Assembly (NCBI GenBank): GCA_015183035.1
Contig: JACZZP010000014.1
Span: forward strand, 124,001 to 188,000
Length of the DNA stretch: 64,000 nt
Source of the DNA: Meloidogyne chitwoodi
Taxonomy: Eukaryota > Nematoda > Chromadorea > Rhabditida > Meloidogynidae
Reading direction: 5' to 3'
Numbering within the stretch: the first letter of the stretch is position 1; each line of letters opens with the position of its first letter. Positions 30,761 to 42,254 of this stretch are shown in pieces. A program made the position numbers and the translations under genes. The notes under the pieces are model-generated. The model was not told the DNA's origin. It did no database searches and saw only the letters and a list, made by a program, of their open reading frames with translations.

Positions 30761-33700
30761 ATGTTAATTAAAATGTTAATTTTATTAATATTAATTTCAA
30801 TTTGTTTTCAATTTATTAATGGAATGGATATTGACCTAAACCCTGATGTTACATTAGATTCATGCTACAACTCTTGTCCGAGATCTAAAGGTAAACGTTG
30901 CCCTGAAAGATGTAAAAATCATTTGAAAGCAAGCAAAATATTTCTTTGGCAATGTTTTTGTAAAATTTGCTTTGTGAAATTTGGCTATTCATTTATTCGT
31001 GAATTTGAACAAAATGTTGGAGAAAGTAGTAATAATTGGGACAATACAACTAATCAGGTTCAAACAATGAATCTGGGAGGTAAAATTAACTTTTTATAAA
31101 AAATTAATAAAAAATTAATTATTCAGAAATTAATTTAAAAAAAATAAAAAGCCAGATTGAAGCAATTAACTCTAATGGTAAGGAAATTAAAAAAGAGTAT
31201 TTATACTAAAAAAATTTAATTAATTAAATTCACCAAAATTTATGTAATATAATTAAGTAATTTTTATTTTTATTAAAGTTTTTATGAAAATAAAACAAAA
31301 AATTTATTTTATTTGGTACTTATCGGTTATCTAAATATTTTCACATTTTTTCTAACTAATTAGTTTAATATTAAAAAATTATTCAAGATTATTTTTTTTA
31401 TAATATAAAAGCTTTACCAAATTGTAAATATTATCATTCCTCTAATATGTGGGGAAGTGCTTAATGGAGAAATAAAAAACAGAAGAACATCGCGATACCA
31501 TTTAAAAAGTTATTTAGCAGAATTTATTGTGTCCGGAAAATGCATCAGTGGAAAATCGGTCAGTACTCGAAAAATGCGTCAGTATCAGTATAATAACTCA
31601 CAATAAAAAACAAAAATAGGTAAAAACACAAAAAATTTTACTTAATGTATTTGTGTTTTTTTGTATTGTATTTTTAGTTTTCATGGAAAAACACAAAAAT
31701 GTATTTTTGTGTAAAAAATTAAAATACATGAAATACAAAAATTTTTTGTATGTGTTTTTCTGCCTTACACATGTTTTTCATGTATTTTTGTTTTTTATTG
31801 TGAATTTTTGTGCTGATACTGACGCATTTTCCGAGTAGACCGATTTTCCACTGTTGCATTTCCGGGAGCCGAATTTATGTGGAGAAAAATGATAGAAGAT
31901 GGTGATCCATTTGAAGAGTTGATCAAGGCTTTGGCAAAATATTGGCCGCTTGAATGATAAATGCAATATATAATTTTTATTTAGAGTACTATTTAATACT
32001 AAATAAATTTAATATTAACTAGTTATGTGGCCGATAAGTACTAATTTTAAATATTTTATTAAATTTTGTCATAATTTATGTTATAATAAAAAAAAGAAAA
32101 TGAAATAAACTAATTCCATTAATTAAAATTTAGATCAAAAACTCCCAGAAATTTATCAAAACCTAAATATACAAGGTAAATTTAAAATAAAATAGAAATA
32201 ATAAACTTTTTTGCTTACTCCAACTTGTAGCTTTTTTAAGCGCACAAGTAATTCTGATCAAATTCAAAAGCTACAAGTTGGATTTTTTTATTTTTTTTAA
32301 ATATTATTTAGAAATATAAATTTTGGGCATTTATATTAGAGATAGGAATCTTGAAAAATCCTTGACCTGGATTCTGGATCTGGATTTTATTTATTGACCT
32401 GGACAAGACTCTGGACCTGGAGTCAAGGAAAAATCCAGATCCAGAAAAAATCAAGGTTTTTTTTTACCTGGATCCAGACCTGGATCTGGATTTTTTTTTA
32501 AATTTTTAAAATATAAGAAAAAATGAAATATTATCATTAAAAATATCTATTATAAAATTTTTATCAAAATAATTTAACAAATCATCATCTAATACTTATA
32601 ATTTATCAATGGTAACTCTTTTTTCAAAAATATAATTAAGGTAAATTTTGAAAAAAATTTACTTCAGGAACTCCAGGTAAAAAATTGCGCAAACCTGGAT
32701 CTGGATCCTTGATTTTTTTAAATTTATCGACCTGGACCAGAGTCTGGACCTGGAGTCCAGGAAAAATCCAGGTCCAGAAAAAATCCAGGTCTGGATCCAG
32801 ATCCAGTCCTATCTCTAATTTATATATTTTTTTTTAATTTTAATTTATAAAAAATAAAATTTATTTTTAAATTTAATTTAACAAAATTTTTAATTTTTAT
32901 AAAGAACGTGATGTTGATGATGATAAAAAACTTCTTGAAATGTTTAACAATAGAATATTAATTCATCTTTTAAAAATGTGTGAAATTGTTAATCAAGAGA
33001 ATACACAAGGATGGACAAATTATTTATGCAATAAAGCAAAGTTGGTCTTAGGAACATTTAATAGAATTGTTAGACTACCTTCGAATGATTATTTTAACGC
33101 CGAGCATGAATTAGAATATCTGGCAAAACATCATATTAGACATTATTATTTTAAGAAAAGTTTAGTTTGCAATTACTATTTGACTGGTATAAGATATAAA
33201 TATTTGGTAGAGGAGATTACTGCAAATATACCTTCTAATCAATATTTACTAGAAAATTTAAATACTTTGAATACTCATATTAATGTAATTTTTAAATAAT
33301 AATATATTTTAATTAATTATAATTCCAAAGTCATAAAAATATTGTAAATTTTCTCATTTTTTATCTATTTTTGTGCCTAAAAATTTGGTTCTAAATTTTA
33401 AATATTTTTTAAATTACAGAAAAAGATTAAAGAAGGTATTAAACTTCTCTCAGAATATAAAGATTATACAACTTGCAAAGCATATATACCTAGAATAGAT
33501 GAACTTTATAAAATAAAACAGCCTTTAGTTGATTATGTGAATAAATGTACTAATGAATTATTTACAAAAATAACTGATATTGCCTGTGAATGTACAATTG
33601 CTATAAGGGAAATGTGTTCATACTCACAATTTGTCGATTGTCATAAAATCAAACCTGCACTTTCAATTTTTGCAGTAGACATTTTTATTACAGCAATTTT

Positions 33701-33791
33701 TGCTGACGGATTTGATCATCTTATTGGGAAATGGCCATTTGCGATAAGTAAATATTTTGATGAAGGAGAGAGTTCTAACACGGGAAATTGA
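30761..33791 (+). CDS. Unidentified secreted protein with Cys-rich N-terminus, 387 aa
   Basis: Five exons join in phase: 30761-31079, 31127-31177, 32134-32175, 32905-33284, 33420-33791. The first three introns are phase 1. A signal peptide (MLIKMLILLILISICFQFINGM) leads into a cysteine cluster (DSCYNSCPRSKGKRCPERCK, then QCFCKICF). A polar linker and two tiny exons follow, then about 250 residues of predicted helix with scattered Cys (CEIVNQENTQGW, CNYYLTGIRY, ACECTIAIREMCSY) and a hydrophobic stretch ALSIFAVDIFITAIFADGF near the C-terminus. I do not recognise the family. Intron 2 holds a transposase relic and a fold-back element, and intron 3 another small transposon. If the small exons were skipped, other isoforms would result. 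Confidence 0.78.
31412..31957 (+). pseudogene. ISXO2-like (Merlin/IS1016-type) transposase relic
   Basis: Within intron 2 of the 387-aa gene. The frame LNGEIKNRRTSRYHLKSYLA runs into an insertion (31528-31870) and resumes as MWRKMIEDGDPFEELIKAL before a stop at 31955. Removing the insertion and one copy of its 8-bp duplication rejoins the frame. The 'TSRYHL.SYL.EF.WR...DPFE.L' pattern is the C-terminal part of ISXO2-like DDE transposases. The catalytic core is not present, so it is dead. Confidence 0.55.
31528..31870. mobile_element. Fold-back element, 'GGCTCCCGGAAAA' family copy B, TSD GAATTTAT
   Basis: Direct repeats GAATTTAT (31520-31527, 31871-31878). The right end inverted is GGCTCCCGGAAATGC; the left end is TGTGTCCGGAAAATGC. 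It shares CAGTGGAAAATCGGTCAG and ACAAAAATACATG-type motifs with copies A and C. Inserted in the transposase relic. Confidence 0.85.
32220..32281. repeat. 16-bp perfect stem-loop
   Basis: CCAACTTGTAGCTTTT (32220-32235) pairs exactly with AAAAGCTACAAGTTGG (32266-32281) across a 30-nt loop. It is intronic and probably the remnant of a tiny inverted-repeat element; I found no clear target duplication. Confidence 0.8.
32337..32817. mobile_element. 481-bp element of GATCCAG repeats, TSD ATTTATAT
   Basis: Ends TAGAGATAGGA on both sides (inverted), with 8-bp repeats ATTTATAT at 32329-32336 and 32818-32825. Both halves are built from CTGGATCTGGATC and TCCAGGTCCAG units around an AT-rich centre. Lies in intron 3 of the 387-aa gene. 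Confidence 0.85.
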
Positions 33792-33831
33792 TGATTTGTA
33801 TTTATTTTTTATTTTTTGAATGATTGTTTGG

Positions 33832-34652
33832 GGGAGCAGTTCAACTGAGTCTGGCACGACTGAGTCACCGTTTTAAAGTTTCACTCAAGTTTTTCCCTAG
33901 AACGAATATATAAAAATACAAATGATTCTCATCTGAAAGAGCTCTTCGAGCTGACAAGGGAACATCGTTTACTGTCAGTGCGAATTTAATATTAATTTTG
34001 GTACCAATGGATAGAGCAACCCCGACTTCCTATTGTGAAGTAAGTGTCTTTTTCTTGCAAAATGAGTTTAAAAAAAGTTATAAGCGTTCAAATTTTCTGT
34101 TTTTGGGAGCGCTAGAGTATTGGGTAAAAAGAAAGAAAAGAAGAGAGCGACTTTTCCTCTTGCCTCTCTTTACTTTTTCTTTCTCTATTTTCTCTTTGCC
34201 TCCTTAAATACGAAAATAGTGAGGTTAACGTCGGAGAGACGGTAGGCAGTCAGCCATCCGTTTTCTATTTAAAAGAAGAGAAGGAAAAAAGGGTAAGCAG
34301 CGTGAAATGTTAAAAAATGGTCAAAAGCATTAGAGGTTATAAAAGGGTCTGCCTTGTCCTCTCTCTTCTTTTCCCTCTTTCTTCTCTTTACTCTAGAGCT
34401 CCCAAAAACTGAAACTTTGAACGGATATATCTTGGTTTAAAGTCATTTTGCAAGAAAAAGACACTTACTTCACAATAGGAAGTCGGGGTTGCTCTATCCA
34501 TTGGTACCAAAATTAATATTAAATTCGCACTGACAGTAAACGATGTTCCCTTGTGAGTCGATTGAGCTGAAAATAAACGAATTTAGTTGAATTTTCCAAA
34601 GCGTGACTCAGTTGAGCCAGACTCAGTCGTTCAGACGTGATGAGGTGTACCC
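33832..34652. mobile_element. 821-bp fold-back element, 'GGGTACACC' family
   Basis: The arms are long inverted repeats: the stretch from about 33960 (CGTTTACTGTCAGTGCG) through TTTCTTGCAAAATGA near 34066 is mirrored at about 34440-34550. Outer ends are GGGAGCAGTTCAACTGAGTC and, inverted, GGGTACACCTCATC. The flanking direct repeat TGTTTGG is 7 bp, or 8 bp with one mismatch. Shares its ends with the 200-bp element at 5483-5682. Confidence 0.78.
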
Positions 34653-34669
34653 TGTTTGGTCAATCCTGA

Positions 34670-34786
34670 ACAGGGTTGCCATTTTCGATTCGAGCCAACG
34701 TTCGAATCATATTTTTCGGTCCGAGTTTTTTTCGAATCAGGCCTCTTCAAGTCTTTTTGGGCTAAGATTTTTTAACCGGCAACCCT
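34670..34786. mobile_element. 117-bp element, TSD AATCCTGA
   Basis: Ends CAGGGTTGCC and GGCAACCCT (inverted), with TTCGAATC and TTCGATTCGAG motifs inside. Flanks AATCCTGA at 34662-34669 and 34787-34794. The right flank overlaps the left target duplication of the next element. Confidence 0.82.
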
Positions 34787-34795
34787 AATCCTGAG

Positions 34796-35766
34796 CAGAC
34801 ATGGACGAAACGTTTCGTTTCGTTTCGTTGTTTCGTGTTTCGTTACTTTTTTTCGTTTCGTTTCGTTTCGTGACGAAACATAAATTTAAAATGTTTCGTT
34901 TCGTGACGAAACATTCGTGTTTCGTCACGAAACGAAAAAAAAAACAAAATTTATTAAAAATTACCAGTTTTGGGTAAAATTTTTGAGATTTTTACTACAA
35001 ATGGCAAAAATTTTTCAAAAAATTTTTTCCTGAGCGCTGAAAAAGTGAATTTATGGCAACTAACGTGTAATATTTTTTCAAAATTTTCGCCTGCGGCGCT
35101 AAAAAATCAAAATTTATGAAAATTACCCGACCCGAATCTTAATAAATCAAGAACGACTCTTTTTGAAATAATTTTGTCAGCAGATAAAAAGAATTTATTT
35201 TAAAAATTTTAGTTTTCATACATAAAAAATATCCCCTCGAAACTTCTCTGATTTGACCATTTTGAGTAAAAACGGATATGTATATCCGTGGATTTCCGCA
35301 GACATGGATATAGATCCCACGGATATATCCGGATACCGAAATTAATCGTGTCCATGCTTGGGATTTTCTCATTCAACTTGAAATTTCTTTTCTTGTGAAA
35401 AAAAATTATTAGTACTTTTCAGTAATTGTCTAACTATTTTTCATATTTTTTTAATATTTTTATTATAACTACTACAGTTTCTGTAGCGCTGAAAAATTAA
35501 TTTTAGATGCTCTAAAGTTCAGAAATTCTCAAAATTCTTGCCTGCTGCACAATTTTTTTAATTTTGCAACTGTATCGCACGAAAATGTGATTAAAATTGA
35601 AAATTTAAAGAAATACCGTATTTTTTTTTAATTTTAATGTTTCGTTTCGTTAAATTTCGTTAAAATTTAAAATGTTTCGTTTCGTTTCGTTAACGAAACA
35701 ATTTTCTAATTTTTTTTGTTTCGTTTCGTTTCGTTGGAAAAATTTTTGGTGTTTCGTCCATGTCTG
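34796..35766. mobile_element. 971-bp hAT-like element with TTTCG repeats, TSD ATCCTGAG
   Basis: Terminal inverted repeats CAGACATGGACGAAAC, flanks ATCCTGAG (34788-34795, 35767-35774). Subterminal GTTTCGTTTCG repeats occupy both ends. The middle contains ATATCCGTGGAT-type repeats and a second CAGACATGGATA motif. No transposase frame. Confidence 0.88.
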
Positions 35767-36113
35767 ATCCTGAGTATCAACCCCCTGTATATTAACTAAA
35801 TTTTTATTCAAGATTTTTCAATTTTAGTAATTAGATCTTCGATTTGTTAAGGAGGTTGACTCGATTATTTATTTCAAGTTTTTCCTAAATAGTAAATTAT
35901 CTTTATTTATATGATATTCTTTTAAAATTTGTTGTCACGACAACAGCTTTATTTAGAAACAAATAAATAAAATTAGTCATTCATATAATTTGCTTCCAAA
36001 CTATTTAAATACTTGCGAATTTTAATTCACTACAATTTAGCAATTTTAATTTTTAATATTTTATTACATTTTATTTAATAATTTATAATAATTAAAAAAT
36101 TATTAATTAAATT

Positions 36114-39100
36114 ATGATAGTAAAAAATTCTAAAATGATTATGATAAATTTATTTGCCTTATTTTTTATTATTGCCTTAGATCATCAAATTCATGCTCAT
36201 CGATTTGTTGATAGTTGTATGTTTATTATTTAATTATTTTAATAAATAAATTTAGGGGTTGATACTGTTGATAAATATGCCAATGCTTGGGGACAATTAT
36301 CACAGCCAACATCTATCTGGCTGGAAAGAACTAAAAAGATTGGAGGAAAGTTTGCATCTTTAATGGCCTTTTCCGGTCCAGTGTCTACTCTTGTCGCAGC
36401 AGGTTTAATCCATGCCTTCGAGGTAATTTTATTATAAAAAATTGAGATGCATTAGTTTTAGATATTAAATTAATTATTATAAATTTTTTAATACCACTAA
36501 AAAATTTTTTTTCTAAACATTTCAAAATTTATCCAAAAATTGATTAATGAAGAATCCTAAAATTAGAATTTCGAAAAAAGTAAATTTTTAATATTTTCTA
36601 TATTTTTAAATAGTAAAAATAAAATATGAAAAATAATATTTTAATGTTTTTATATATAAAAAATTTAAGCCAGAATCTGACGAATCCAAAGCGATCTCCA
36701 AATTAAATTATGATGTGATTAAAGGTTTTGAAAAGGTTAGCGAAGAGCTACAATCAATTGGCAATCGCGTATTTCATCGAATGAACATGATAAATTACCA
36801 AAATGTAGGTCAATTATTATTATAATTATGATTATTGTCTAGGGGCATTTTACAAGATCGGGTTGGGACTTAAAAAATTAAGGGTTCGTTCAGTATTTAA
36901 AATTTTAGCCTGACTCATACGTTGAGAAAAATTGTTAATAGAAAATAGATTCATTTTTAAGAAAAAAGTTTTACTAAATAGTAGAGCTGCGTCGTAAGTC
37001 AAATTTACCGTAAGCCGTAACCGTAATTTCCCATCGTTACCGTAAACCGTAAGAACCGTAATTTTTCAATTTTATTCTCCTGTTGCCAAAAATACGCTTT
37101 TTATTGCATTGGTGAAAATTTTTACAAAATTCCTTTTTAGTGCCGCAGGCCAAACATTTAAAATTTTTAAACCTCTGTTGCCGAAAATTAGTTTTTTTAG
37201 CGCCGCAGGCAAAAATTTTGAATAAAAATGCACGTTAGTTGCCAAAATTCACCTTTATTTAGTGATGCCTTTAAAAATATATGACTTATTTTTATATACT
37301 AGCTTTAATTAAAATTTTCAAAAAACGAATTTTACAATGATATAACCTACAAATTTATTGTAAATAACATAGGAATTGAACCTACGACAAGGTTAGTACA
37401 CTAGACTAACACACTAACCACAATCATACTCAATCTAGAAAGGAACAATTTAATTATGTCTTTTCCAGTAAAAATTTTTTCACCAAAAATTCATTTTATG
37501 GGGTAACTTTTTTACGGTTTTCCCATAATTAGGTGCCGTAATCCGTAGCCGTTACCGTATTCAAAAATTGCCTAATTTCTTACGGTTCGAACCGTAACCG
37601 TAATTACGGCGCAGCCCTACTAAATAGTATTTATATAATATATTTAATAAAGCAAAAAATTATATTCAGAACGTAGTTTTCACAATGGTGAATCTCCAAG
37701 AAATGGTCAATTATGCGACAAAACCATTTCCACAACCAGTAATTAAAGGAAAGCTTATAGATACCTGTATTGGTAAAGATGGCCCTGTTCAGACACTTAT
37801 AGTAAAAATTTTTAAAGCAACTTAGTCATACATATTACTATAAATTAAAAGAAAAATATGATTTAAAATAATTTAAGAGAATAAGACAAATGACAGTTAA
37901 TAATTGCGAATGGCCTAATAATAACTCTGAGGAATTAATCGGAAGAGCTTTAGAATTATTTTGGAAACTAGAAAACATTATACCAAATGAGGAAAAGCAT
38001 GGCGAATTTTTAAGCAAATACAACTCATTGAAAATGGGTTTGTTTTATTTTTAACGAATTAAAGTGATTTATTTACCTCAGGGATCTTAAAATAATTATT
38101 TATTAGTATTTAAATAAAAATTAATTTAATTTACGAAGACTCCTCGGTCGGCAATTTTTTCAAACCAATCAATCTAGAGATGAATTTTTTAATAATTTAC
38201 TTTCAAGATATAACTTATAATTTTTATAAGGATTGTGGGGAAATTTAGAGGCCTATTTAATCATTCCTTCTCTGGTTAGAGCATTCTTCATTCTTTAGTA
38301 TTTAAGATAGTTCATTTAATTAAATTTTTTTAATAGAATTTATTTACAAATTGAGAAGTGAATATCAACTTATAGAACTTGAAACAAGTATGCAATTATT
38401 TATTTAATTTTATTATCAAAATATTTTATATATTTATTTTATTGATAAATTTATATAATTTAAAATAACCGAAATTTTAAGGATTAAAAAAACTGTTTAA
38501 TGAGAAGATTATTGACGTCAATGATTATCCCATTCAAATTGAAGAAGTGATTTTTGATATGGCTGCACCAGAAGAGTAAGGAATTTTTACAGCGAATATT
38601 AAAAATAATTAAAAAATTATAAGCTGTCCAAGAAAATAATTTAAAGCATCTCATTAATTAATCAATTGCCAAAAATTTTTTTATGAAAATTAGTAAAAAA
38701 ATAATGGTTATGTTTAAAATATTAACTTTAAAGTTGTTTACTGGAATCCGCACTTCGAGCTCTTGAACTAAAAACTGAGGCTCTGGAGTCAATTTCTAAT
38801 CGACTTGTGGCTGATATTATGCAAATTGTAATAATATTTAATATTAATATGTTATAATTAATAATTTAGGGAAAACTAGCAGGAATTTGTGCTAATGTAA
38901 GCAATGAAGGTGATTTTTTCAAAATAAAAGAATATGTTATAAGAGTACAAACACTCGCAGAAGTTATTCTTGATTATATGAGTAGATGGATTGAAAAACG
39001 CCTGGTAAGTTATTTTAAATTACTTATATATTATTTTTACAACTATAATTTAGGATATACAATTTCCGAACACACAATTCAAATACGCCTCCATTGCTAT

Positions 39101-39743
39101 TGGAAATGCTTCAATATCAATTGAAAACTACAACAAAACCTCTGAGAAATTTACTAAAGAATTAATTAAAAGGGGTCTACCAATGTAAGCTTATTTATAA
39201 ATTATAGTTATTTTATTATTTTCACTTATTTTATTTAGGCGCCATTATACTGTCATCATAACTGAAATATTTGATGATATTAATTCATACTATGGACCAG
39301 TTTGCACGAGAAACACTAGCTGTTATGTTTCTAAACATGCAAATATTAAAATAGCAGCTTTACGACAACCAATACGTTCAGAATCAGAAGCAATCACATC
39401 ACGCAAATTTAAAGATCAATGGCAACAAAGAATAAAAGATATAATTTCGTAATATTTTATATTTTAATATTATTATAATTTCTTTATTAGAATTGAAAGG
39501 TGGACAGATAGTTTAAAAGATATTGCAGCAACTATCGAAACAGAAGTGGAATTGACTCTGGATAATGACTTTCACAGTTACCTTTTCTTGCGCAAAAAAA
39601 CATTTCTTTCTAAATTTTGTATAATTAATTATGGAATTTACGCTCAAGAATCTGGATTGGAAAATTCATATGCTTTAATTGATTACTATACTAATCCGAT
39701 GCTTGAAAATGCTCAACAATTTTATTTATTTTTATTTATTTAA
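36114..39743 (+). CDS. Unidentified secreted 554-aa helical protein
   Basis: Twelve exons join in phase: 36114-36216, 36256-36422, 36670-36804, 37670-37801, 37878-38037, 38337-38387, 38482-38575, 38734-38827, 38870-39004, 39054-39184, 39239-39448, 39491-39743. A signal sequence (MIMINLFALFFIIALDHQIHA) is followed by FASLMAFSGPVSTLVAAGLI, a hydrophobic, small-residue-rich helix. Amphipathic helical segments follow (SKLNYDVIKGFEKVSEELQS; ESALRALELKTEALESISNR), then a mixed C-terminal part with CTRNTSC and FCIINYGIYAQESG. A buried hydrophobic hairpin inside a helical bundle is seen in several pore-forming folds, but I can name no family and only mention the resemblance. Intron 3 carries a 638-bp transposon. 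Confidence 0.82.
36982..37619. mobile_element. 638-bp element, TSD CTAAATAG
   Basis: Ends TAGAGCTGCGTCGTAA and, inverted, TAGGGCTGCGCCGTAA; flanks CTAAATAG at 36974-36981 and 37620-37627. ACCGTAA repeats at both ends and GCCGCAGGC-containing repeats inside. It contains a tRNA-like sequence on its minus strand and sits in an intron of the 554-aa gene. Confidence 0.87.
37372..37442 (-). other. tRNA-derived sequence inside a transposon
   Basis: Minus strand: D-arm-like GTGGTTAGTG, a good anticodon arm (TTAGT, loop CTAGTGT with AGT in anticodon position, ACTAA), and a paired T arm with B box GGTTCAATTCC. The acceptor ends do not pair. By anticodon it would derive from tRNA-Thr; probably a pseudogene or SINE-type fragment. 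Confidence 0.5.
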
Positions 39744-39759
39744 TTTTTTAATTGTATTA

Positions 39760-41190
39760 CTAAAATAATAATACATACATTCAAAAAATTTTAATTGTTA
39801 AATTTAATAAAAATAATTTGTAATTTAATTTTTTAAACAATTATATGGAAATTATTTTATTTCAAATTAATATATAAATATATTTTTTCTGATTCTTAAT
39901 TAATGATACTTACATAGCTTTGATAATATAATATTTCTTCTAAAGGCTTCATTTGATAAATAGTCAAAAATAGAAATAACCCTCTCTTATTAAGCAACGT
40001 CTGAGCTTTTTTTTATTAATACTTGAGTTTTAATATTGCAACAAATATTAATTTTAATATAATTTTTAGTTTAATTTATATAACACCCTAAGAAATAGTT
40101 TATTTTCAAGTTTAAACAAAAGACCTAAGTTTGTCGGGCAAGTGTGGATGGTCTCCTTAATGAAAATTTTTAAATTTTCAGTTTTTGGATATTTTTATTG
40201 ATTATTTGATAGTTTTATTTTACTCTTTTTGAATTTGCAATCTTAATTTACAGAAAAAAGTATTGTGCTTGAAAGGCTTAGAATCAATTAAGAATTTTCA
40301 CATTTATAAGAATGCTACTGAGCAGAAAATCTAAACTTTAAAAATAATCCAAGCCAAATAGGTCTATGTTAATTTACTTATAAATAATTTTACAATATCT
40401 TAGATTAATAAGAGTATTCTCATATATATAATTTATTTCTTTATGAATTATTAATAAAATTATTAGTTGTCAAAGGTTTATTTAAATTTAGAAATCTGTA
40501 CTCATAAAGAATATCTAACATTTCACTCCATTGGCCTCTCACCAAGATGAATATATTCGTTATAAATTACTACTAAATTAAATAAATGTTTATTATTTTT
40601 CACTCTCGAATGAGTGCTTAAAAATAAATTAAAACAAGAAAAACATTTAAAAATAAAATAAATATTTTTGACACTTTTCTCTCCACTTATATTGCTTATA
40701 ATATTTTTAAAGTGAGAAAAATTAGACGAAATTGAATATTGATAATTTTGGTAAAATTTGTTATATTAAATTAAATCGAGGAATTATATTTGATAATTAA
40801 ATTAAAGTGGATAACTTTAAAAAATTAGAATTATTTTAATTTTTTATATTATTTATTGGTGCTCGTCCCCGGCGGGCGTTTGAGTAAAAAAAATCAAAAA
40901 GAGTCCCTATGAATTGTTCTCTAAATTAATAATCTCCCCCATCCCCGGCGCGTCCCCGGTACAGTTCTCTTTCCGATCCCCGTTAAAGCCCTCCCCGCCC
41001 TAAGGGGACGAACCCCAATGTCTGTCAATTTAATTCTATAAATCACGGAAAAAATATTAAAAAACAACAACAAATCTATTATATATTTATTTCAGAATAT
41101 TAACTTTTACAAAAATTACAATCAAGCCTTTTTAATGAAAGAAATTTTTCAATATAATTAAATAGTGATATATTATCACCTTTTGTTAAA
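39760..41190. other. Intergenic AT-rich DNA with one GC-rich inverted-repeat element
   Basis: No exon is supported. The only structure is at 40854-41020. Confidence 0.55.
40854..41020. mobile_element. GC-rich short element with inverted ends
   Basis: TATTGGTGCTCGTCCCC at the left end and, inverted, CATTGGGGTTCGTCCCC at the right end. TCCCCGGCG motifs inside. I could not find a clear target duplication, so it is older or truncated. Confidence 0.6.
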
Positions 41191-41196
41191 AATAAC

Positions 41197-41728
41197 TTAA
41201 GGATAAGGAACATAGCAGACGCTACTTTCGTAATTACATTTATAGCCCTTAGGGCAATCAACATTATAATTACAGAAATAAGGTGTTGTAGGTGGAGTTG
41301 TTGTAGTTGTGGTGGTTGTAGTTTGAGTTGTGGTGGTTGGTTTTTTAGTTGTAGTTGGATATTTGGTCGTTGGTTTTTTGGTTGTAGTTGGGGTTGTGGT
41401 GGTTGTAGTTGGAGTTGTGGTGGTTGTTGGGGTTGTGGTGGTTGTTGGGGTTGTGGTCGTTGGTTTTTTAGTTGTTGGGTATTTGGTCGTTGGTTTTTTG
41501 GTTGTAGTTGTGGTGGTTGTTGGAGTTGTGGTTGTCGTAGTTGTTGTGGTTGTAGTGGTCACAGGTTTGCATACCTTATATTCACATACAAAGCCATAAG
41601 GGCATGGATGATATTCGTCACAATCTGGATATGCCACAGCCATTTGAATGACAGATATTATACATAAAAGAATTGCCAAAACCTTAAATTTATTTAAATT
41701 AATTAATTTAAATAAATATTACCTTCAT
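41197..41728 (-). CDS. Thr-rich mucin-like secreted protein with two small Cys modules, 163 aa
   Basis: Two exons: a six-base first exon coding Met-Lys (41723-41728) and, after a 40-nt intron, 41197-41682. The signal peptide is completed by VLAILLCIISVIQMAVA. The mature chain starts YPDCDEYHPCPYGFVCEYKV, continues with about 80 residues of Thr/Pro with KKPTTKYPTT insertions, and ends NVDCPKGYKCNYESSVCYVP. Both Cys modules (C-x(n)-C-P-x-G-[FY]-x-C) resemble half EB/WAP-type units used in nematode extracellular proteins. The Thr/Pro tract is a likely O-glycosylation region, so a cuticle, surface-coat or gland mucin is the likely type. The repeat tract may vary in length between alleles. Confidence 0.85.
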
Positions 41729-42254
41729 TTTTATTGATTTTGTTGTATTGTTATTTTGTTAATAATGATGTTCATAGCTTGAAGTCTTCTGCTTTTATAT
41801 GCCTCCATTTTGTTTTTTGTTAGATCTTTGTTTGTGTCAAGAAATTTACTGCATAATTTATTTTTTTAACATTTATAAAATTGAGACAACTAAAATAAAT
41901 ACGTGGCAATTCATTATTAAAGGAAGTAAATCTAGTGAAATAAATAACTTTTTTATATTTTTTAAAATTTTAATAAAAATTTGTCACTCCTTTTATTTTT
42001 ATTACTTATCATTTGACAGAAAAATTATTTTTTTCTCCGTCTTGCTTTATTTAATCGTCATTTATTGTTATTAATTCATGTGAATTTTTATAAAAAAAAT
42101 TTAATTTTTTATTATTTACTGCCTCTTGAGAAACAAATATATTTTTATTTTTTAATAAAATTATTATAATTTATTTATACTTAAAATTGTGTAATATTCT
42201 ATCTGATCTACAGTTATCTCAAAAATTAATTTTGGAGAATGACAATTCATTAAT

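Noticed and set aside
41323..41667. Two plus-strand frames rich in Val/Gly or Cys/Trp/Gly
   Set aside because: Antisense shadows of the Thr-rich mucin-like gene.
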